From: a virus
Virus record (IMG/VR): IMGVR_UViG_3300046007_003217
Span: 1 to 28,065 of that record
Length of the DNA stretch: 28,065 nt
Direction: 5' to 3' (one strand)
Shown here: positions 13,871-21,066 of the stretch, piece by piece
Position numbering within the stretch: position 1 is the stretch's first letter
Layout of the letters: every line of letters begins with the position of its first letter
Notes under the pieces: generated by a model
The model's input: the letters and a program-made list of their open reading frames with translations, nothing else
The model's database searches: none
What the model was told of the DNA's origin: nothing
Translations under genes and position numbers: made by a program

Positions 13871-14056
13871 ATGCGCCGCATTTTCATCATCGCCGCCCTG
13901 TCGGCGTGCAGCCCGCAAGCCGAGTCACCGCCGCCAGTTCTGGAAGCGCCGGCCGCTAGCGAAGAACTTGGCCAGTCCGTGCTTTGCGAAGACCCCGCCA
14001 AGCTCGTTTCAGAGCGCGGCCCGGATGGGCCGACTGTTTACTATTGCGCCGACTAG
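13871..14056 (+). CDS. Small lipoprotein with two extra cysteines (moron candidate)
   Basis: The 61-residue product begins MRRIFIIAALSAC, a short signal peptide with a lipobox (LSAC, Cys13). The +2 residue is Ser, which by the Lol rule favours the outer membrane. A Pro/Ala/Glu-rich linker follows, then a compact end with Cys39 and Cys59, which could form a disulfide in the periplasm. GGAG is 8 bases before the ATG, directly after the preceding terminator, so it is either read-through or separately expressed. The stop overlaps the stop of the convergent gene. Short phage lipoproteins of this kind often block receptors against superinfection. A spanin-like outer-membrane partner is the alternative, though the linker is shorter and less proline-rich than in Rz1. 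Confidence 0.7.
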   Translation: MRRIFIIAALSACSPQAESPPPVLEAPAASEELGQSVLCEDPAKLVSERGPDGPTVYYCAD

Positions 14057-14553
14057 TAGCCGCCGCCGCCAGTGCCGCCACGGCGGCGGCGCTCTAGTGC
14101 GCCGACCAACCCCGTGTGGCGATCACGCTGGGAACGGATATCAGCCAGTTCTTGCTCACCGGTGCGCCGGTACCAATCCAGATGGTCCTGTGAACGCGAC
14201 AGCAACGCGGCGAATTCTGGATCGGGGCGCGGCACATATTGAGACGCTGGCGATTGCGACATTGGCGGCGCGCTTAAGGGCTCCATGCCACGCACAGGAC
14301 CGACGCCGGCTTCGTAGCCACCGCTCGAACTCATATCCACAGGGCCATCGCTCGGCCGCCACCGCGCTTGCTGGAACGGGACCCCGAGCAACTTTAACTC
14401 TGCATCTAGCGGCAATTCTGGAGGCGGCGGCGGTTGATACGACGGCGCTCCGGGATACGGCGGCGCTATAGGAAATTGTGGCTCCGATGCGGGGACGCCC
14501 ATCTTTGGCGGCTCCACTCCGGGCAAGCCCAGCAGACGGCTCAAAAATCCCAT
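14053..14553 (-). CDS. Proline-rich virion protein, MGFL N-terminus
   Basis: The start is the ATG at 14553, sharing one base with the adaptor stop. An upstream in-frame extension of 47 codons lies inside the adaptor gene and is rejected. The 166-residue protein begins MGFLSRLLGLPG and then is proline-rich (QFPIAPPYPGAPSYQPPPPP). A helical region follows (PDPEFAALLSRSQDHLDWY, then RSQRDRHTGLVGALE), with a Gly/Arg tail ending GGTGGGGY. It is likely a minor head-tail or ejection-type protein. It lies at the end of the head operon, converging on the moron. The family is not recognised. Confidence 0.7.
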   Translation of the reverse strand: MGFLSRLLGLPGVEPPKMGVPASEPQFPIAPPYPGAPSYQPPPPPELPLDAELKLLGVPFQQARWRPSDGPVDMSSSGGYEAGVGPVRGMEPLSAPPMSQSPASQYVPRPDPEFAALLSRSQDHLDWYRRTGEQELADIRSQRDRHTGLVGALERRRRGGTGGGGY

Positions 14554-15209
14554 TAAGCCACGCTCCCCGGCCTTGCCACCAAAATAGACCCGCTCGATTG
14601 CGCGCGCCGCTCCATCGCAGTCAGGCCGTTGGCCTGCGCAAACATCTTGGATCGCTCCACATTGGCGCGCTCGAAATCGGCCATCCAATCGCACGCCTCG
14701 GCAATGACGCCCTGGCGATAAAGCCCCGGATGGTTGGTCAGTATGTCGTCCGTCGAACTGTCGCCGGTGAACGCGCCAAGCTTGGTGTAATACGTCACCT
14801 GAAGCGTGGCGTCCGTTGTCGGCGCCACGTAAAGATTATCGCCGTCGATCGTGTACTTCTGCGGCGTGCCGCTCATGATCGAGTGCGGGTCCGTCTTGAA
14901 CTGGCGGAGCGGCGTGTAAATCAAGTCCTTGCCCGAGCCGTCCGAAGCATCAATCCAGATGCGCTTGAACTCAAGCCATGACGCGGGCAGCGCGCCCACG
15001 GCGCTTGTAGTCGCAATCGTGCCTTGCGTCTCCATCGAGCGCACCCGCACCGGCTGCATGAACCACGTTTTACCGTCCGGGCTCATCACGCCGTTCGTCA
15101 GCTTGTCGGCCACGTCATTGGCCCACTCGAGAAACAGCGAGTCGTCAAACGTGCGCTCTAGCCAGCTCTCGACCGCGGTTTGAAGCGTGCCGATGTTCGT
15201 TATCGCCAT
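14553..15209 (-). CDS. Head-to-tail adaptor protein, SU10-type
   Basis: The 218-residue protein begins AITNIGTLQTAVESWL, the typical start of the SU10-type adaptor family. A helix with LFLEWANDVADKL follows. The middle domain is beta-rich (RVRSMETQGTIATTSAVGA, then LPASWLEFKRIWID) and includes QKYTIDGDNLYVAP. A C-terminal helix holds YRQGVIAEACDWMADFERA, matching the adaptor plan of helices around a beta hammock. It sits below the portal and connects to the gp10-like protein. The start overlaps the end of the glycosyltransferase gene by 10 bases, tying the glycan cassette to the head genes. Confidence 0.82.
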   Translation of the reverse strand: MAITNIGTLQTAVESWLERTFDDSLFLEWANDVADKLTNGVMSPDGKTWFMQPVRVRSMETQGTIATTSAVGALPASWLEFKRIWIDASDGSGKDLIYTPLRQFKTDPHSIMSGTPQKYTIDGDNLYVAPTTDATLQVTYYTKLGAFTGDSSTDDILTNHPGLYRQGVIAEACDWMADFERANVERSKMFAQANGLTAMERRAQSSGSILVARPGSVA

Positions 15210-15817
15210 GACTCAGCGACCCAATCTAAGTGCGCCAACTGATGCGGCTTTTCTTCGCCATGAAAGAAAACAATGCGCGTCTCATCCTCGATGCCGTAAT
15301 GCTTGGTGTGGCCCTTGAAGCTGACCACTTGGCGGGGGAAGAGATCGTCAATCACCGCCACCGGCAGCGATCTGATCCACTCCATGTCATTGCCGCCCGG
15401 AAACTCTGACCACACCCAGCCGTGACCCTTCGGCACGAGCGCCACACCGTTGCAGACCTTCTCAGGAAAGAACGGGTCGCGCGGCACGGCCAATTGCGAG
15501 CCCTCCAAGCAATAGCGCGCCAGCTCATCGCAATTGCCCACAATCACCGTATCCAGCCCGACGAGGATCATGGGCTCGTCCAGCCGGTACGGCTCAATGC
15601 ACGCGCTGTAGCCTGGCTCGGCCGCGCTCAAGCGCTCCTGCCAGATCGGCTCTGCAAACTCGCGCGGCTTCTCGGTGAAGCACACAAAGCGAAACGGCAC
15701 AGTCAGGTTGCGCGCAAAGCCCCGGTAAAGCTTCTCCACGTCCTCGGTCGTGTAGTGGCGCGAGAACGGCAGGCTCTGCTCGTTGGCATCCCAGAACGGG
15801 ACCGCGACCGTAATCAT
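15200..15817 (-). CDS. GT-A-like glycosyltransferase, glycan cassette
   Basis: The 205-residue protein resembles short glycosyltransferases with a GT-A nucleotide-sugar fold. The start is ITVAVPFWDA, a strand with FVCFTEKP follows, and ILVGLDTVIVGNCDEL is the likely donor-binding strand. Here the usual D-x-D is reduced to G-L-D-T, so metal binding may be changed. NGVALVPKGHG and VSFKGHTKHYG fit the acceptor side, and the ending includes RIVFFHGEEKPHQL. It would transfer a sugar to a protein or lipid in the cytoplasm. It is the last of four genes with ATGA overlaps. Its substrate may be the virion or a host glycan. Confidence 0.7.
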   Translation of the reverse strand: MITVAVPFWDANEQSLPFSRHYTTEDVEKLYRGFARNLTVPFRFVCFTEKPREFAEPIWQERLSAAEPGYSACIEPYRLDEPMILVGLDTVIVGNCDELARYCLEGSQLAVPRDPFFPEKVCNGVALVPKGHGWVWSEFPGGNDMEWIRSLPVAVIDDLFPRQVVSFKGHTKHYGIEDETRIVFFHGEEKPHQLAHLDWVAESWR

Positions 15818-16356
15818 CCGCGCAACTGCACCGAGCTTGGCCGGATGCGCTCACCGGCGAACCGCATCCGCACTTTCTGCGCTTCGGTCCCCACCGGCGC
15901 GCACATATTATTGCTGAGCATCAGCATCCCAGGCGGAACGTCATGGCCGCAGACAACGCCCGCGCCAACCATTGCGCCCGCGCCGATGTGAACGCCCGGC
16001 AAGATCACCGCTCCCGCACCCACGGACGCGCCATCGTCAATGATGATCGCCCAGCGCTTACCGTCGAACTGCGAGGCGTCAAACCCGTCCTTATGCGCGC
16101 GCGGCCAAGCGTCATTGCACAGCACCGCGTTCGGCCCGATGAACACGTCATTGCCGAGCTTGAAGCCGGGCCCGATGGCGACGTTGTGCGCCAAGATGCA
16201 GCGATCACCGGCGACTGAGCCGTCAAAGCACGCGCCAGAGGCCACGTTGCAATCCTCGCCCAGCACAGCACCACGGAGCACGCTGGCGAACTGCCAGATG
16301 CGCGTGCCCTTGCCGATGGTGCAGTCATCGTGAACCACCGCGAGCGGATGGATCAT
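15814..16356 (-). CDS. Left-handed beta-helix (hexapeptide) acyltransferase, WbpD-like
   Basis: Starting at the ATG at 16356 (ATGA overlap), the 180-residue product has regular hexapeptide repeats of the left-handed beta-helix class: HPLAVVHDDCTIGKGTRIW, LGEDCNVASG, VAIGPGFKLGNDVFIGPN. The CNDAWPRAHK loop matches the TND-PRA loop of WbpD-type sugar N-acetyltransferases. GASVGAGAVILPGVHIGAG follows. The family moves acetyl groups from acetyl-CoA to amino-sugar nucleotides used in O-antigen synthesis. Together with two glycosyltransferase-like genes it would form or alter a decorated sugar. The last 50 residues depart from the helix and may cap it. Confidence 0.85.
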   Translation of the reverse strand: MIHPLAVVHDDCTIGKGTRIWQFASVLRGAVLGEDCNVASGACFDGSVAGDRCILAHNVAIGPGFKLGNDVFIGPNAVLCNDAWPRAHKDGFDASQFDGKRWAIIIDDGASVGAGAVILPGVHIGAGAMVGAGVVCGHDVPPGMLMLSNNMCAPVGTEAQKVRMRFAGERIRPSSVQLRG

Positions 16357-17804
16357 GCCGCAGCCTTGCCTTCGGTCAGCGCCTTCAGATCGCGCGCGAC
16401 TTGCTGGATCACAGGCTTCCATTCGCCCCATTGCTTCTGACGATAGACCTTCACGCTCTCGTAAAAGCCCATCGTGTCTTCACCGAAAAAGCCGGTGTAG
16501 CGCCATTGCGGGACAGCATCGGTAAGCGCCCAGCACGGCACGCCGAGCGCGCCGCAATAGTCCACCACGCTCGTTTGTACGCTGATGACCAAATCCAGAT
16601 TAGTCAGGATCGCCGCCAGATCGTCCATGTCGGCGCCCTTGCGCGTCGCCCAGTACGGGTTCAGCACATCGGGCGCGAACTCTAGGTCCTTGCGGCGGTC
16701 TTCGTATTCCAGGCTGACAAACGTGCAGTCCTGGCCACGCATCAGCGCTAGGATGTCCTCGAACGGGACGGAGCGGCGGCCGCGTCCGGTTTCCCAGCTT
16801 CCGCCGGTCCAGGCGAGGCCCACGCGCTTCTTGCGCGGCAGGCAGCGCAGATGCGGCGCCTGGTCGTTCATCCACGCATTCCACATCGCCTTACGCGCGC
16901 TATCGGGCGTCAGAAAGCCAGGCCCGCGAAGCGGCTCTGCGGCGAAAAACTCGCCTAGCCCGCCCATCTCCAGCTTGTGGGTAACGCCCTCGTCACGCGG
17001 CCATTCAGAATACATCTCCCGCAGCGATCCGTACACCGTCGCCTCAGGAAACGAGCGCCGGAACAGTTCGGCGTTGCGCTCATAACACTCGATAATAACC
17101 CTAGAGCCCTTGGCCGCGGCCGCCTCGATCGCTGCCGAGATCATGCTCGCATACATGACCTCGTCGCCAATGCCCTGCTCGCCGTAAATCACCACCACGG
17201 CCTTCTCATGCTTGTTCGGGTTCCAGCGCGGCGTTTCCTTGCCGGCGTGGTAGTTCCTGATCTTACGATCCGGCTGACCCAAGCTCGGCTTGAACTCGCG
17301 CCATGCCTCTTTCCAGCGCCCCAGCGCAAAGAGCGCGAAGCTCTTGTTGTGGCAGACTTCGGGCTGAACCCCGTACTTGCGCTCCGAACGCTCGGCCCAT
17401 TCCAGCGCCTCGGCATGGCGCCCGCATGTGCTGGCGATGTTGCAGAGGATGGAGAGCCCGTCCAACGTGTCCGGCGCAATCATCTGCGCCCGCATCGCCG
17501 CGCTGTAAGCCTCCATCGGGTGCCGCTCATGCAGGCACATTGCAAGGTTAAGCCAGATCGGCGCACGGTTCGGCTCAAGCTTCGTCGCCAAGCTCAGAAG
17601 CTGCGCCGCGGTCCCTTCATTGCCCGCTCGGCGTAGCGCCAGAGCAGACAGGAACATCGCCTCAGTCCGTAGCGGGTCGTTCTTCAGCACCTCATCGGCG
17701 CACGCCATGACCTCGGCCCAGCTTTCACGCTGCGCGGCGCGCTGAGCTTCCAGCAGCAGGCGATCATTGTCGTCAGTCAGTTCGGAGGCGCTTAGCTCGG
17801 TCAC
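16353..17804 (-). CDS. TPR-containing glycosyltransferase, glycan cassette
   Basis: The 483-residue protein has an N-terminal TPR-like half (about residues 10-175, with PIWLNLAMCLHE and GRHAEALEWAERSER). A C-terminal domain of the TPR-glycosyltransferase type follows. There IYGEQGIGDEVMYASM is the acceptor-side loop, KRVGLAWTGGSWE a GT-B switch, and LDLVISVQTSVVDYCGALG the donor pocket. GVPCWAL and WRYTGFFGED close the domain. These enzymes often glycosylate proteins, with the TPR holding the target chain. The gene overlaps the 174-residue gene upstream and the acyltransferase downstream by ATGA. Such genes occur inside structural modules of some phages, where a virion or tail protein may be the target. 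That is inferred here. Confidence 0.85.
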   Translation of the reverse strand: MTELSASELTDDNDRLLLEAQRAAQRESWAEVMACADEVLKNDPLRTEAMFLSALALRRAGNEGTAAQLLSLATKLEPNRAPIWLNLAMCLHERHPMEAYSAAMRAQMIAPDTLDGLSILCNIASTCGRHAEALEWAERSERKYGVQPEVCHNKSFALFALGRWKEAWREFKPSLGQPDRKIRNYHAGKETPRWNPNKHEKAVVVIYGEQGIGDEVMYASMISAAIEAAAAKGSRVIIECYERNAELFRRSFPEATVYGSLREMYSEWPRDEGVTHKLEMGGLGEFFAAEPLRGPGFLTPDSARKAMWNAWMNDQAPHLRCLPRKKRVGLAWTGGSWETGRGRRSVPFEDILALMRGQDCTFVSLEYEDRRKDLEFAPDVLNPYWATRKGADMDDLAAILTNLDLVISVQTSVVDYCGALGVPCWALTDAVPQWRYTGFFGEDTMGFYESVKVYRQKQWGEWKPVIQQVARDLKALTEGKAAA

Positions 17805-18325
17805 AGATCGTCCTTACACGGCCAGATCAGGCCATTGCCCGGAACGTGGATCATGCGCGTCATGCCCTCGGTAGAGCCGTCGCCCATGTCCATGTCCACG
17901 GTCTTCAAGTGCTGCCAATCAGGGTCACGCAGCTTCTTCAGCACGCGCTTCAAATGCTCGTTCGGCACGCCGTTGCGGTCAGTCTCGGCTAGGAGGACGT
18001 TGATCCCCTCCTTCATCCATTGCTCGACCACCAGCATCGGGATCGACGCGTAGCGCAGCCACTTGTCTTCCTTCTTGCGCCACGTCTGTTCCGACTGACG
18101 CCATTCGGCATTGTCATCGAGCACGCTAGAGCAATCCTGCGTGCGCTTGATGGTCATCTGCCCGGTGTCGGTGTTGTACTGGTACTCCTCCAGCACGCCC
18201 AAGAACGGGTCCCAATCGAACATCAGCTCCCACTTGGAATAGGCGCGCTGATGCTTGGCTGCGTGCAGGAAGCGGGCCTCGTCGTCACCGGGATCGCCCG
18301 TGTACTGGACCGACTTGAACCTCAT
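17801..18325 (-). CDS. Conserved phage hypothetical upstream of glycan cassette
   Basis: The 174-residue product contains a segment also found in head-region proteins of many phages. A short YQYNTDTGQMTIKRTQD strand region is followed by a helix (VLDDNAEWRQSEQ), then LRYASIPMLVVEQWMKEGI and a closing RDPDWQHLKT. In relatives this shape is a minor virion protein of unknown role. It overlaps its neighbours by ATGA, so it is coupled to both a head-operon protein and the glycosyltransferase. Its level may therefore follow that of the cassette, and it could be the target or a helper. That is speculation. Confidence 0.65.
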   Translation of the reverse strand: MRFKSVQYTGDPGDDEARFLHAAKHQRAYSKWELMFDWDPFLGVLEEYQYNTDTGQMTIKRTQDCSSVLDDNAEWRQSEQTWRKKEDKWLRYASIPMLVVEQWMKEGINVLLAETDRNGVPNEHLKRVLKKLRDPDWQHLKTVDMDMGDGSTEGMTRMIHVPGNGLIWPCKDDL

Positions 18326-18726
18326 TCGGCGATGATCACATGGCCCATGTCGCGCCGGCGTTCATACGCCTCGCGCTTGAGACGCACAGGACGGCCATTG
18401 GCCACCTCATACGTCTTGCCGTCCGGTGTCTCGTCGCCGGTAAACACCACCTTCTTCGGGCTCGTCACCATGCGGGACGAGCCGTCGCTGTTCACTTGGC
18501 GCACCGTCTCGTACCCGGCGCGCACCGAGCAGCGGACGATATCGCCCAGGCTCTGCGGCGGCAACGCGCTGGAACGCTGCATGGCCTTGCTGATCGCGTC
18601 CGCCAGCACGTTCGCATCGGGCGGCGCATCGCCTTCCAGTGTGCGTTGACGGGCGCGCTTGATGCCGGCGCTCTCGCCTGCGGTCGCGGCCGCTACGCCG
18701 CTCATGTCGTTGGGGTCTTGTGCCAT
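18322..18726 (-). CDS. Hypothetical protein downstream of capsid gene
   Basis: The start is the ATG at 18726 with GGAG 5 bases upstream; an upstream in-frame GTG lies directly against that site and is rejected. The 134-residue product has an acidic N-terminal part (MAQDPNDMSG) and a helix with a short basic stretch (SAGIKRARQRTLEG). The C-terminal half may form a small beta domain (VVFTGDETPDGKTYEV, RPVRLKREAYERRRDMG). It lies just below the capsid gene hairpin and may be a minor head protein. The family is not recognised. Confidence 0.7.
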   Translation of the reverse strand: MAQDPNDMSGVAAATAGESAGIKRARQRTLEGDAPPDANVLADAISKAMQRSSALPPQSLGDIVRCSVRAGYETVRQVNSDGSSRMVTSPKKVVFTGDETPDGKTYEVANGRPVRLKREAYERRRDMGHVIIAE

Positions 18727-18736
18727 TGTCACTCCA

Positions 18737-18766
18737 AAATGCGACGGCGGGGCCGAAGCCCCGCCG
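18737..18766 (-). terminator. cUUCGg hairpin after capsid gene, likely attenuator
   Basis: A 9-base-pair stem (CGGCGGGGC with GCCCCGCCG) around TTCG follows the capsid stop. The T-rich tail (TCGCATTTT) is imperfect, so part of transcription may pass. The GGAG of the next gene begins directly after it, as at the two other terminators. A partial stop here would give high capsid and lower downstream expression. Confidence 0.7.
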
Positions 18767-18774
18767 CCTAGTCA

Positions 18775-19767
18775 CTAGCTCGTCGCGATGTCGGCGAGGA
18801 TCCAGTTGCCCTTTTCGTTTCGGGACGCCTGGCTGAACTCCATCTTCAGCAGCTTGCGGTTGGCGTGGCCAACGCGCGCCAGCGGCTCGACGGAGAACGG
18901 TTGCAGATAGTGGATCGACCACATCTTGGGGTCGATACCCAGCACCGAACGCGGCGTGCTGGCGCCGCGCGCTGACGAGGTAGCCACGAAGCGGTTCGGC
19001 ACCGCTTTCTTGACGCCAAAGTCAGACGCGTAAAGGTCCACAGCGCCGACGATCACATTCGAGCCCGTGGACTTGTCCACGATGTTGTACTTCGTCGCAA
19101 CGCCAGAGAAGCCGCTAAGGGTCTGCTTCGCAAACGAGCCCAGCATGATGATGCTGTCCTCGCCGCCTTCATCCCAGCAAGCCTTGATGCGGCCCTTGAG
19201 CAGCGTTTCGGTGAAGGTACGGGTCGATGAACCGTCCGTCGCCGCCGCCACGATGCCGGTGCCGCTGTTGTAGCCGCCCTGCGTCGAAGCCGTTGAGCCT
19301 TTGCGGCTGTCGTTCGTGGTGATCCAAGACTCGAAGCCGGCGCATTGGCGCGCGGTAAGCGCCGAACCGTCATCCGAAGCCCAGTTGCCAGCAAGACGCG
19401 CCTCCATGTGCCGCTTCAGTTCCTTGGTGCGCTTCATCACCTGATAGCCGGTTTCCGTGTCGCGCCCTGCGGCAGTGACGGCATCGGCCGAGTCGGAGAT
19501 AATGATTGCGCGGTCCATGATCTGCATGTGGTTCTTCAAGCGAACCGTGGCAGTGAACGTGCGGTCGGTGGCGGATGCGCCTTCGAGGACGGTAATCGAA
19601 CCGTCTGCGGAAGCCAGCGTGTCGGTCTGCCATTCAATCACGCGGTTCGTGGCTTTCTTGCCCTTCTGAACCGTGGACTGATACGGCGTGTCCGTCGGCG
19701 CGATGTTGTAGATCGCGTCCGACAAGTCTTCCCGAACGCCAACCTGTCCATAGGTTGTCGTGGTCAT
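18775..19767 (-). CDS. Major capsid protein, DUF5309/SU10 type (HK97 fold)
   Basis: The 330-residue protein matches the DUF5309/SU10 major capsid family along its length. The N-terminus has REDLSDAIYNIAPTDTPYQS, and EWQTDTLAS and LKNHMQIMDRAIIISDSAD follow. Then come GYQVMKRTKELKRHMEARL, a Thr/Gly-rich region, and IKACWDEGGEDSIIMLGSFA. The C-terminal part includes VDLYASDFGVKKAVPNRFV, PKMWSIHYLQPFSVEPLA and an ILADIATS ending. The protein builds the icosahedral shell and is probably made most abundantly. AAAGGA lies 9 bases before the ATG, and a hairpin after its stop separates it from the next genes. Confidence 0.92.
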   Translation of the reverse strand: MTTTTYGQVGVREDLSDAIYNIAPTDTPYQSTVQKGKKATNRVIEWQTDTLASADGSITVLEGASATDRTFTATVRLKNHMQIMDRAIIISDSADAVTAAGRDTETGYQVMKRTKELKRHMEARLAGNWASDDGSALTARQCAGFESWITTNDSRKGSTASTQGGYNSGTGIVAAATDGSSTRTFTETLLKGRIKACWDEGGEDSIIMLGSFAKQTLSGFSGVATKYNIVDKSTGSNVIVGAVDLYASDFGVKKAVPNRFVATSSARGASTPRSVLGIDPKMWSIHYLQPFSVEPLARVGHANRKLLKMEFSQASRNEKGNWILADIATS

Positions 19768-19785
19768 GTTGAATTGTCCTTTTGG

Positions 19786-20784
19786 TTAGATGCGCCCGGC
19801 CTTCACCAATCCGGTGAAGAACGCCGCGGCGTCATCATCTGAGTTAGTCTGCTTCAATCGGCCCAAAGCGTTCTGTGCAAATTGGCCCTTCTGGTCGCGC
19901 GCTTGTGCGGGCGATCCCTTGGCCTCCTGTTTGCTCCGAACCAGCTTTGGCGCCTTCGCTTCCACCTTCGCCTTCACGTCCCCGCTCTGCGCCTTCATGG
20001 CCCGATAGGCCAAGGCGTCCCGGGCAACGAGTGCCTGCCGGTGGTCTGTCAAAACGGCATCAAGCTCCTCGGCCGTAAAGCCGTAGGACTTGCCCATGTC
20101 GTTGACGAACTTATCAAGCGTCTCGCGCTGGCCGAACTCGGGCCATGCGCGCGTCAGACGCTGCAACTCCAGTGTTTCGCGGTGCTCGGTCGCTTGCGCT
20201 TGCGCGGTTTGCGCTTGCTGCAACAGCCGCCCGCCAAGCTCCTTGGCCTGCCCGTACTGCTGGCTCGCGCGCTGATACTGCGCAAACGCGCGGTGATAGC
20301 CGTCCGGGTCATATTGCGGGCTGGACGGGTTCAGCATCGCCTCGGCATTCGGCGGCTGCGGCTCGCCCAGCATCTGCAACGCCGCTTGCAGCATGTACGC
20401 CGTCTGCTGGCCTACTTGCTCAACCTGACGCAAACGCTGCGTCGCGTGGCTCACCGCCTCCTGCTCGACGCGCTCAATGATCTGCGCCTTCTGGGCTTCG
20501 ATGCGCTCGTAAGCCTGCGCCTTCTCGACCAGCTCGGCCACCTTCAGGCGCTTGGGCTCTTGGCCTTCCTCGCCTGCAATCTCAATCTCGTCTTCGTCCG
20601 GCTCGGGCTCGGCCTTGGCCTTCACCTCTTCCTTCTCGGGCGCCTCTTCCTCTTCGATCGCCGCGTCCGGGTCAGCGTCACGCACTTCTTGCGAGGGCGC
20701 TTGCCCGATGTCGCCCTCGTCCGGGGCCATGACTGCCGTTAGCAGCGCGCTTTCAGCGGCTGCTTCTGTGCTTTCCATGCTCAT
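19786..20784 (-). CDS. Capsid scaffolding protein
   Basis: The 332-residue protein lies directly before the capsid gene, the usual place of a scaffold. Its first 80 residues are strongly acidic (EEEEAPEKEEVKAKAEPEPD). The middle is helical and Gln/Ala/Glu-rich (EKAQAYERIEAQKAQIIERV, QQAQTAQAQATEHRETLEL). The C-terminus holds a basic stretch (KVEAKAPKLVRSKQEAKG) and a short acidic-hydrophobic end (DDDAAAFFTGLVKAGRI) that may bind capsid subunits. Scaffolds shape the procapsid and leave before or during packaging. The GAGG for its start lies inside the end of the repeat-protein gene. Confidence 0.82.
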   Translation of the reverse strand: MSMESTEAAAESALLTAVMAPDEGDIGQAPSQEVRDADPDAAIEEEEAPEKEEVKAKAEPEPDEDEIEIAGEEGQEPKRLKVAELVEKAQAYERIEAQKAQIIERVEQEAVSHATQRLRQVEQVGQQTAYMLQAALQMLGEPQPPNAEAMLNPSSPQYDPDGYHRAFAQYQRASQQYGQAKELGGRLLQQAQTAQAQATEHRETLELQRLTRAWPEFGQRETLDKFVNDMGKSYGFTAEELDAVLTDHRQALVARDALAYRAMKAQSGDVKAKVEAKAPKLVRSKQEAKGSPAQARDQKGQFAQNALGRLKQTNSDDDAAAFFTGLVKAGRI

Positions 20785-21066
20785 CTAGTAACCTCGTGTT
20801 GCCATCAACCGGCGCATCTCGTCATTTGTAAGCGGACCCATGCCCTGCGGCGGCTGCATTGGCGGCGGCGGCGACTGCAACATCCGCATCTCATCATTAG
20901 TCAGCGGCCCCATGCCTTGCGTTGACGGCATGGGCATCGGCATTGGCGCCTGCATCTGGCCCATCTCGTAATTCGACACCGGCCCCATGCCCTGCTGGCG
21001 CAATTGACGACGTTGCATTTCAGCGTTGGTCAGCGGACCCATGCCAGCGGCGCTTATCAGTCCCAT
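20785..21066 (-). CDS. Four-repeat GMGPLTNDEM protein, MGLI N-terminus
   Basis: The 93-residue product begins MGLISAAG and has four copies of a ten-residue motif, G-M-G-P-[LV]-[TS]-N-x-E-M, at residues 8-17, 26-35, 51-60 and 75-84. They are separated by Gln/Arg or Pro/Met-rich linkers (APMPMPMPSTQ, SPPPPMQPPQ). A short motif with disordered linkers suggests several identical binding sites for one partner. It stands directly before the scaffold gene, with the stop next to the scaffold ATG, and may bind capsid, scaffold or portal. The family is not recognised. Confidence 0.72.
   Translation of the reverse strand: MGLISAAGMGPLTNAEMQRRQLRQQGMGPVSNYEMGQMQAPMPMPMPSTQGMGPLTNDEMRMLQSPPPPMQPPQGMGPLTNDEMRRLMATRGY

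Noticed and set aside
14062-14090. Nine-base-pair GC hairpin at the convergent gene ends
   Set aside because: It is explained by the Gly/Arg codon repeats of the 166-residue protein's tail, and no T-tract follows on either strand.
19882-20742. Long plus-strand frame (286 codons) opposite the scaffold
   Set aside because: It is Leu/Arg-rich, has no Shine-Dalgarno and mirrors the codon pattern of the scaffold gene, so it is an antisense shadow.
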